64,000 nt of DNA from Cervus elaphus (lineage: Eukaryota > Chordata > Mammalia > Artiodactyla > Cervidae), in the NCBI RefSeq assembly GCF_910594005.1, contig NC_057848.1, positions 50,857,616 through 50,921,615 of the forward strand, written 5' to 3'. The position numbers and the translations under genes were made by a program. Below the pieces are notes generated by a model, which ran no database searches, had not been told where the DNA came from, and saw only the letters and a list, made by a program, of their open reading frames with translations. Of the stretch, positions 56,531 through 64,000 are shown one piece after another. Each line of letters begins with the position of its first letter. Position 1 is the first letter of the stretch.

Positions 56531-56654
56531 GAAGTGAAGTGAAGTGAAGTTGCTCAGTCGTGTCCCACTGTGCGACCCCATGGACAGTAGCTTATTAGGC
56601 TCCTCCGTCTGTGGGATTTTCAAGGCAAGAATACTGGAGTGGGTTGCCATTTCC
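56531..56654 (-). mobile_element. Bov SINE body without tRNA head
   Basis: Minus strand. Tail (gaagt)n then tgctcagtcgtgtcc at the left, body attttcaaggcaagaatac, ending at ggttgccatttcc. Perfect 11-bp duplications ttgatttttgt at 56520-56530 and 56655-56665. Same start point as 34340-34463. Confidence 0.94.
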
Positions 56655-56665
56655 TTGATTTTTGT

Positions 56666-57166
56666 AGTAGCCCTCAAACTGGTTTTCTTAACTAAAGAAA
56701 TGTCTTACTAGTCTTTTCTACCATCAGTGTTTCTTTTAAAATCCATATTCATTATTGCAAAATCTATGGTTGAAACATTTCACTATTTTTTACAATATAA
56801 ATTTTTTTCTTAGAATGGCATAAACGAATGAACACGATGTTACTCAATCTATATTTTATTTCTCATATTCTTATACTTTTCATTCACTGCTTATTATATA
56901 CACCCCACACACAAACACATATTTATACACTACAATAATATTCACTCTTCCTTAAATATACTCTATTCTATTAAGTTCTCTGCGACTTTACTCATGATAT
57001 TCCTTTTTTCTTATATCTCCCTCATGAATAGAGTTTCAAAAATTATTTAAAGTCTATCTAAATTTATGACATTTCAAAATTTTGCCAAATATTCCATGCT
57101 GAGTTGTCTGCTTTCTTCAAAAAAATGTTTTCCTAGGCTATTTTAGCTCAAAAGTTTGATCATTTA
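56666..57166. other. unassigned AT-rich sequence
   Basis: Nothing recognised. Confidence 0.45.
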
Positions 57167-57245
57167 TTGAGTTAATCAAAAATTTCATTTGGGTTTTTTC
57201 ATAAAATGTTTTGAAAAACCCGAATGAACTTTTTGCTCAACCCAA
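57167..57245. mobile_element. mariner-type MITE
   Basis: 79-bp imperfect palindrome. The left arm, from ttgagttaatcaaaaattt to catttgggttttttc, pairs with the right arm, from gaaaaacccgaatgaac to ttttgctcaacccaa, around a short ataaaatgttt loop. TA dinucleotides flank it at 57165-57166 and 57246-57247, as for Tc1/mariner elements. Non-autonomous. Confidence 0.85.
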
Positions 57246-57409
57246 TATTCACATATTTATTTTCTATGTTTTTTTTAGGATAACAGTTTCTTCTAGAAGG
57301 AGATAGTGCCTTTTCTTTTACTCAGAGCTCAGCATAATAACTTGCACATAGACAGAATTCAACTGCTTATAAACAATGTATATTGATTAAATATTAAAAA
57401 TAACCATTT

Positions 57410-57427
57410 GGGGGCTTCCCTGGTCAC
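57410..57427 (+). mobile_element. long tRNA-Glu SINE, head, left of BovB
   Basis: ggggcttccctggtcac is the beginning of the SINE completed at 57867. The last 8 bases (57420-57427) are the BovB target duplication. Confidence 0.88.
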
Positions 57428-57866
57428 ATCCAGTAGTCATGTATATATGTGAGAGTTGGACTATAAAGAAGACTGAGGGCTGAAGAATTAACGCTTTTGA
57501 ACTGTGGTGTTGGAGAAGACTCTTGAGAGTCCCTTGGACTGCAAGGAGATCCAGCCAGTCCCTCCTAAAGGAGATCAGTCCTGGGTGTTCATTGGAAGGA
57601 CTGATGTTGAAGCTGAAACTCCAATACTTTGGCCACCTGATGCGAAGAGCTGACTCATTTGAATAAAAAACCCTGATGCAGGGAAAGATTGAAGGCAGGA
57701 GGATAAGGGGACGACAGAGGATGAGATGGTTGGATGGCATCACCAACTTGATGGACATGAGTTCGGGTAAACTCCGGGAGTTGGTGATGGACAGGGAGGC
57801 CTGGCGTGCTGCGGTTCATGGGGTCGCAATGAGTCGGACATGACTGAGTGACTGAACTGAACTGAA
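57428..57866 (+). mobile_element. BovB LINE, short 3' fragment inside SINE
   Basis: 439 bp from the MYGCESWT-equivalent codons (agtcatgtatatatgtgag) to gaactgaactgaa. Perfect 8-bp duplications ctggtcac at 57420-57427 and 57867-57874. The antisense frame 57387-57758 is chance. Confidence 0.95.
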
Positions 57867-58200
57867 CTGGTCACTCAGAGGTAAAGAGTTGGCCTGCCAA
57901 TGCAAAAGACATAGGTTTGATCTCTGATTCTGGAAGATACCACATGGTGTGGAGCAACTAAGCTTGTGTGCCATAACTATTGAGCCTGTGATCTAGTACC
58001 CAGGAACTGCAACTACTGGGTCCACACACCACAAGTATTGAAGCCCGAGCACTCTAGAACCTGTGCTTCACAACAACAGAATCCACCACAATGAGAAGCC
58101 CCTGTACTACAACTGGAGAGTAGTCCCTGCTCTCTGAAACTAGAGAAAAGCCATTGCAGCAGTGAAGCCTCAGCACAGCCAAATGAATAAATAAATAAAA
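57867..58200 (+). mobile_element. long tRNA-Glu SINE, right of BovB
   Basis: Continues ctcagaggtaaagagttgg, decayed B box ggtttgatctc, gagcaactaagcttgtgtgcc, ctagagaaaagccattgcagc and tail gaataaataaataaaa. Confidence 0.9.
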
Positions 58201-59216
58201 TTATGAGAAAGATTAATTTAAAAATAATCAGTTTTAAAACAATGAATAGAATATTAATCTTTCAAAATATATTGCTACTTCTTTCATCTTAAGACATTTA
58301 CTGTAAATAAGTTATATTTTTCTTTCTTCATCTGACCAAGTAAGACTGGTCAGAAAATTTCTTTGAAAACTCTGAAGCAGAATTACAGTGGGCTATTAGC
58401 CATTGTTTGTGTACTGCTTTATACCTGTATCTAAGAATGTTATTTTCAGCTATTTCTCCAAATTATTTGAATAACCATACAAAGTCTACCTACCACATTG
58501 TCACAAAAAATCTTAACACAATTCCAAATGTTATGCTCAATATCAAACATTTTGTACAATATTCCACTTGATATTTTGCTATGCATGTATGATACTAGAA
58601 TGATAAAAAATCTGAGAAATTCAACTCCATTTTAAAATAGGTAGCTTGACAGCATCTACAGTCTTTGCCCTCCACAAAGATTTTTTTTCTCCTTGCAAAA
58701 GACAAAGAAGCATAGTTAAGCCTGAGAAATTCTTTAGGAAGCTAATGGTGTGATGCTTCTGCAATATGACAGAGATGGGAATTTCCATTAGATTCAAGTA
58801 TTTCACTGAAGTTTTAAGGAGGTTGTTAATTGTAAGTCAAGTGACCATTTCCAAATCCTCAATTTGCCATACTGAACTGCTTAAAAAGGTCACTGATGTA
58901 TCATTTTGCATTTAAGCACTCATCACTTTATTAAGTTCAAAGGCTCTTATTAAAATGCTAGTATAAAGGTAAATAAGATTTTGTTACAAAAAGTCCACAC
59001 TGTTATTCCATTTTATTAACCAATACTTCTATTACTATATTCCCACTAGACAAATTCAAGCAATAATGATTTTTGCACATAAGGACATTAAATTTGAGCT
59101 TTTCCCCACTCTGTTAATACCACTTACAGTTAACTGCCCACAACACTCTTCTCAAGAGGTAATTTTTGGTAATATTCTAGTATACATTGTTCTGTTTATA
59201 TACATTACTCATTGAT
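58201..59216. other. unassigned AT-rich stretch
   Basis: About 1 kb with nothing recognised. Confidence 0.45.
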
Positions 59217-59260
59217 TTGTGTGTGTGTGTGTATATATATATATACATACATATATATAA
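59217..59260. repeat. (TG)n(TA)n microsatellite
   Basis: gtgtgtgtgtgtgtatatat followed by atatatacatacatatatat. Compound dinucleotide run of about 44 bp. Confidence 0.92.
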
Positions 59261-59402
59261 ATCTCCATGAGGTGAAGTGTGGTTTTTAAAACATATATAG
59301 TGCCCTGTGATTATTTTTATTGTGTTAAAATATACCTAAAGGTTTTTGCATGTTATATACAGGTTTATATTTTTCTTTTAATAATGAGATAGCATTACAT
59401 GG

Positions 59403-59650
59403 AGCAGCAATATAGCAAAGTCATTAAGAGTGAGAACTCTGAAATCAGAATATTCAGATTAGAATACTTGATAACCACTCATTACCTGTGTGAGTTATGG
59501 CAAGTTATTTAACCTCATTGAGACAGTTTTCATTCCTACATACAGGAGAATATGATACAAAATTTCACTTTGGTGATCATGAGCACTGAATGAATTAATG
59601 CATGTAAATCATTTATGTTTTAGGATTACAGTAAATCCCTGTTAAATTGT
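59403..59650 (+). mobile_element. MIR SINE
   Basis: Near full-length: agcaaagtcattaagagtgag, then actctgaaatcagaatattc, acctgtgtgagttatggcaag, ttatttaacctcattgagac and gaatgaattaatgcatg. The tRNA-like A box is visible, and the B box is decayed. Confidence 0.85.
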
Positions 59651-59910
59651 AGATGTAATTATTGCATAGGCCGGATGTTTGATAATTTAGTGAATTATTT
59701 CTCACATGATTCTTGAAGCTTTTCACTAATATAAACAATTCAACAGCGAATATCTTTGCTAATATAACCTTACCACTTGTTGAATATTACTAGAAATTAA
59801 ATTGTTAGCTCAAAGCATATATGCATCTTAAATGTTATGGATGTCATCATATTGCTTTATAAAAAGACTACTATTTCATTGATTTGTAGAAGACGTTTAT
59901 ATTCTCTTGG
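59651..59910. other. unassigned sequence
   Basis: Nothing recognised. Confidence 0.4.
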
Positions 59911-59924
59911 TAAGAACTATGTTC

Positions 59925-60139
59925 GTGCATGTATGCTCAGTTGTGTCCAACTCTTTGCGACCCCATTGACTGTGGCCAGCCAGGATCCTCTGTTCACAGG
60001 ATTATCCTGGCAAGAATACTGAAGTGGGTTGCCATTTCCTTCTCCAGGGGATCCTCTCAACCCAGGGATCCAAACCATGTCTCCTGCAGCTTCTGCAATG
60101 GCAGGCAGATTCTATACTACTGAGCCACTTGGGAAGTCC
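59925..60139 (-). mobile_element. Bov-tA SINE
   Basis: Minus strand. Tail gtgcatgtatgctcagttg, body attatcctggcaagaatac, head agggatccaaaccatg to ctgagccacttgggaag. Perfect 14-bp duplications taagaactatgttc at 59911-59924 and 60140-60153. Confidence 0.95.
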
Positions 60140-60310
60140 TAAGAACTATGTTCATCTATTATTAAATCTTCTTTTTTATCAACATTTGCTCCAATTTTAT
60201 AACTTTTTAAACCCTGACTTTATTATCGTCTACCAAACATAATTTTAAACTTTTAATTAGATCAAGTTGTTTTGCTTTTTTCATGAATGATTCTTGGGTT
60301 TAAGATCAAG

Positions 60311-60503
60311 TGTCAGTGATTTTTTTCTTCAGAAAGGCCAGATAGTAAATATTTCAGATATTGTAGGTCACATATGGTCATTGTAACATATTTTTCTTCT
60401 CTGATTTTTGTCTTTATATGACTTTTCAAAATATAAAAAACATTTTTGGCAGGCTGGATTTAGGTACAATTCAGATGTGAGCCATAATTTGCTGAACCTC
60501 CCC
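60311..60503. mobile_element. hAT-type DNA transposon relic
   Basis: cagaaaggccagatagtaaat, then ttcagatattgtaggtcaca and tatggtcattgtaac, followed after a gap by ggcaggctggatttagg and ataatttgctgaacc. These match the common mammalian MER1-type hAT whose ends are inverted cggcaaac repeats, with the middle deleted. Confidence 0.6.
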
Positions 60504-61021
60504 CTAAAAATGTTATAAAAGTATTATACTATATTTCTACTAGTCTTTATAGTAAAAAAAAAGTCAATTTAAAATAAAAATATAAATTAGTCCAAAGACA
60601 AGATACAGAACCCTTGACTCCATATGAAAAAGTGTGTTCACTGAGAAATTTTACATAGACTATTCTCACATAGATGAGTAATTCAGGAGTATACTAGATA
60701 TATAGTATAATATACCTATAACCATCAAATAATTAAAAAATATCTTCAGTTGACAGTACCCTAGGGTGATAGGTAAAAAACAAACAAACAAACAAAACAC
60801 TTAAAGGAATCAATCCAGAAACTAGGGAATTCCTAATTTTCACAATCTAAATTTGCCCCAATATGAAGCACCATCAAAAACTACAAAACACAAAAGAAAG
60901 CAGTTCAAAACATGAAAAAGTCAATGAAAACAATCAAGAGTGAAGTCCCAAGTATACTGTTATTTTTTACATTACCAAAAATAACACAACAAAAAATATT
61001 TTAAATGTTTAAAGAAATAAA
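60504..61021. other. unassigned AT-rich sequence
   Basis: Nothing recognised apart from an (aaac)n run at about 60776-60799. Confidence 0.45.
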
Positions 61022-61240
61022 AAAGTGAAAGTGTTAGTCATTTTGTCATGTCCGACTCTTTGTGACTCCATGGACTACAGTGTGCCAGGCTCCTCTGTGC
61101 ATGGGATTTCCAAGCAGGAATACTGGAGTGGGTTGCCATTTCCTTCTCCAGGGGATCTTCCCAATCCAGAGATTGAATACACGTCTCTTATGTTTCCTAC
61201 ATTGGTTGACAGGTTCTTTATCACTAGTGCTACCTGAGTT
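61022..61240 (-). mobile_element. Bov-tA SINE
   Basis: Minus strand. Tail agtgaaagtgttagtcatt, body ggatttccaagcaggaatac, head agagattgaatacacg to ctagtgctacctgag. Moderately diverged. Confidence 0.9.
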
Positions 61241-61555
61241 GGTGTGGAAAACAGCCGTGTAATATTAATAGAAGAGGAAACAATATCACTGAAATTAAAA
61301 ACTCTGTTAAGTGTGGCTTCTATTCAGAGATATAGAGAGTTTTAAAGAGCATCACTCACAAAAACATGGGCAAAGGGCAAATCTTTGATGTCTTGATCTT
61401 GTCTGACCACAGAAGTCTCAGAGAAATCAACCAAACTGATTTCTAAAATAATATAGGTCCTATCAGGGAGAAACATGACTTGAGCATTTGCTTATCATGG
61501 ACAGAAATCACTGACCTTCACATAAACCAGTAAGAAAATTCAGCTAGACAATTTT
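61241..61555. other. unassigned sequence
   Basis: Nothing recognised. Confidence 0.4.
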
Positions 61556-62450
61556 TAAATGTTGAAGTATAACTGACGTGCAATATTGTGTTAGTTTCAA
61601 GAGTACAGCAAAGTGGGTCAGTTATTTTTATAGATTATATTCCATTATAGGTTGCTACAGGATGTTGAATATAATTCCCTGTGCCATACAGTAAATCTGT
61701 GATGCCTATCTATTTTATGTATAGTAGTTTTTATCTGTTAATCCCATACACCTAATTTATCTTTCCCCCACTCTTCTCCATTGGTAAATAAGGTGTGTTT
61801 TTTTTCCTACATCTGTGAGTCTTTTATCTATTTTGTATACAGATTCATATTTCATTACTTTTAGGTATCACATAAAAGTGCAAATATAGTACTGATCTTT
61901 CTCTGTCTGACTTCACTAAGTATAGTATTCTCTAGGCCTATTCATGTTGCTGCAAATTGCAATATTTCATTCTTTTTAATGGTTGAGTAATATGTCTATA
62001 TCTATCTATGTATCTATCTATCTACCATGTCTCCTTAACCAATCATCTGTTTATGGGCACCTGGGTTGTTTCCATGTTTTCTCAGTTATAAATAGTGCTG
62101 CCATGAACATTGGAATGCATGTATATTTTCTGTTTAGAATTTTCATTTTTGGGGGTACATACCCAGGGAGTGGAATTGCTGAATCAATATATTAGCTGTA
62201 TTTTTGCTTTTTTAAGGACCTTCCATACTGCATGGGTTTATTTCTGAGCTTTCTATTCTGTGTTATTTACCTATGTATCTGTTTTTGTGTGTGTACCATG
62301 TACTGCTTTGATTAATATAACTTTGTAATATAGTCCAAAGTCAAGGAGTGTGATTCATTCAGCTCTCTTCTTTCTCAAGGTTGTTTTTGCTATTTGGGAT
62401 TTCTTTTGTTTCCAAACAAGCTTATTTTTTTTTTATTCCAGTTCAGTGAA
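61556..62450 (-). mobile_element. artiodactyl L1, 3' end with internal deletion
   Basis: Antisense: gttgaagtataactgacgtg, then gttagtttcaagagtacagc, ccctgtgccatacagtaaatc, ctgcaaattgcaatatttc, acccagggagtggaattgc. After ttccatactg it jumps to catgggtttatttctgagc, so about 1 kb of ORF2 is missing between. A (tcta)n run sits at 61995-62025. Confidence 0.88.
61995..62025. repeat. (TCTA)n microsatellite
   Basis: tatctatctatgtatctatct run inside the antisense L1. Confidence 0.85.
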
Positions 62451-62459
62451 AAATGCCAG

Positions 62460-62660
62460 ACATATACCCTAATGTTCATAGCAGCACTACTTAGAATAGC
62501 CAAGACATGGCTAAATGTCCATCAACAGATGAATGTGTGTATATACATATACATGCATATGTATTGAATATGATATATACATGAAAATGAAAATCACTTT
62601 TCATTGATATACAATGAAACATTGTAAATCAACTATACTTCAACCAAAAAATAAATTTAT
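62460..62660 (+). mobile_element. L1 3' end, sense
   Basis: taccctaatgttcatagcagc, then aatagccaagacatggctaaatg, tccatcaacagatgaatg and the terminal aatcaactatacttcaacc plus A-rich tail. Opposite in direction to the L1 on its left. Confidence 0.8.
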
Positions 62661-62930
62661 GTGGAAGACATATTTAAGAAAATTATTATTTAAACAGGGA
62701 GGAGTAAAGGAAGTGAAGGTTTCTGCACTTCATACAAAATAAGTAAAAATATACCAATAGATTATGAAAAATTATATACACATAATGTAATGCCAATAAC
62801 AATTACTGAAAAAGCTATATAAAAGGTTAAACTCAAGCACAATAGACATTAATAAAAAATCAAACTCTAGAAAATGTTTAAGTAACTCACAAGTAGATAG
62901 AATTAAAAAAGAGAAAAATGAAAAATAAAA
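62661..62930. other. AT-rich sequence, perhaps L1-derived
   Basis: Leads into the L1M on the right. Its own origin cannot be shown. Confidence 0.3.
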
Positions 62931-63596
62931 CAAAGTTATTTGCCGAGACACATCTGATAAGGATTGGTATCTAAAATATACATAGAACTCTTACATTTCA
63001 GCAAAAAGAAAATAACCCTATTTTAAAATGTGGCAAGGATCATAACAGACACCACACCAAATATATACAGATAACAAATAAACATATGAAAAGATAATCC
63101 AAGCCCCATGTAAACAGGGAAATGTAAATTAAAACAACAATGAGATACAACCACACATTAAAATGTCAAAAACCCAAAACTCTGACAAAATCAAATGCTA
63201 GTGAAGGTGTGGAACAACACTAGCTCATATTCATTGCTGGTGGGAATGCAAAATGGTAGCTTCTTGGAAAATTAAACATACTTTTACCATCTGATACAGC
63301 AGTCACAGCCTTTGGTATTTACCCAAATTGGAAACTTATGTCCATACAGAAACATGCACACAGATGTTTATAGTGGCTTTATTCATAACTGCTGAAAACT
63401 GCCAAAATTTGGATGCAACAAAGATTTTCTTTAGTAGGTGAAGAGATAAATTGTAATATACCCAGACAATAGAATATTATTCAGCTCTAAAAATAAATGA
63501 GCTAGCATCATGGAAAGACATAGAGAACACTTAAGCAGATATTACTAAGTGAAAGAAGTCAATATGAAAAAGCTACATACCAAAGAAAAGAATATT
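62931..63596 (+). mobile_element. L1M LINE, ORF2 3' part
   Basis: Sense and diverged: acatctgataaggattggta, then aaaacaacaatgagatacaacc, attgctggtgggaatgcaaaatgg, gcacacagatgtttatagtgg and cagacaatagaatattattcagc. Ends about 63596. Confidence 0.82.
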
Positions 63597-64000
63597 GTAT
63601 TTATTTTTCCATATTTTAACATTTTTGCAGTTATCATTTTTGAGATATAAAATCTAAATTCTATTAAAATTTCATTTTTCAACATGTTTGTCAATATTTA
63701 AATCCTTATTTGTCAATTAAAATATTAGATATATGAATCAAATTATATTTTCAGTACCTATGAATTATTAATGTTAAAATTTTACATACAATTTTTAAAT
63801 TAAAAAGTGAAAATAATAGGAAATGATAGCTTATTCCATAGCCATGGAAATGAATAACTAAACAGATTAATAAATTCTCCTATGCTTAAAATATTTTTAA
63901 AACTAATTGAGAACTTAGTATTCATAGAGCAAACCATGCACGAACCATAAAGTTTAAACTATAACAATAACTTTTAGAGATCTCTACCCAAATGTAAGTT
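63597..64000. other. unassigned AT-rich sequence
   Basis: Right edge of the window. Nothing recognised. Confidence 0.45.

Overview
The window is non-coding nuclear DNA from a ruminant, most likely a bovid such as cattle, sheep or goat. The evidence is the repeat set: many BovB (RTE-type) LINE copies, Bov-tA and Bov-A2 SINEs whose 3' ends match the BovB tail, ruminant/artiodactyl-type L1 3' ends, longer tRNA-Glu-derived cetartiodactyl SINEs, and a mariner MITE of the kind found in ruminants. Older mammalian relics (L1M, L2, MIR, MLT1 LTRs, a hAT fragment) lie underneath. No intact protein-coding gene, RNA gene, CRISPR array or operon is visible. The longer reading frames are broken pieces of BovB endonuclease/reverse transcriptase or chance frames. 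The only host-gene-derived sequence recognised is a 5'-truncated processed pseudogene of YBX1 at about 29123-30052.

Layout. 1-9.7 kb: tail of a BovB, an MLT1 LTR, one SINE, a MIR and an L1M fragment holding an MLT1 LTR, all in AT-rich sequence. 9.7-12.7 kb: two BovB copies in the same direction, the second splitting a MIR. 13-17.3 kb: SINEs, L1 3' ends and an MLT1 LTR with a perfect 5-bp target duplication. 17.3-18.9 kb: unassigned. 18.9-25.4 kb: an older BovB with a SINE inside it, several SINEs, and an unidentified poly(A) retro-insert with target duplications. 25.4-32.4 kb: L2 and L1 relics, a 5'-inverted BovB fused directly to the YBX1 retrocopy, and a minus-strand BovB. 34-40.8 kb: a deep nest in which one MLT1 LTR contains a second MLT1 LTR, which contains a composite SINE insert and a twin-primed, almost end-to-end BovB, which itself contains a Bov-tA. 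40.9-46.4 kb: an old L1M interrupted by a Bov-tA and by the longest uninverted BovB (about 3.07 kb). 46.5-52.4 kb: MLT1 LTR, short BovB copies, L1 3' ends. 52.4-56.3 kb: an LTR with retroviral leader and start of gag, an L1M piece, and a second weakly related LTR/leader end split by BovB. 57-64 kb: a mariner MITE, BovB inside a SINE, a MIR, a hAT relic, SINEs and L1 pieces.

BovB alone accounts for roughly a quarter of the window. The elements interact as parasites rather than as a pathway: BovB supplies the reverse transcriptase thought to copy Bov-tA/Bov-A2 through their shared 3' tail, and several inserts can be ordered in time from nesting and target-site duplications (TSDs). I did not find an undescribed functional system. 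The most unusual items are the BovB-YBX1 junction, the two BovB copies with 5' inversions, the five-layer nest, the unidentified GC-rich part of the composite insert, and the pair of related LTR/leader ends. Family names are from remembered consensus sequences; no database was searched.
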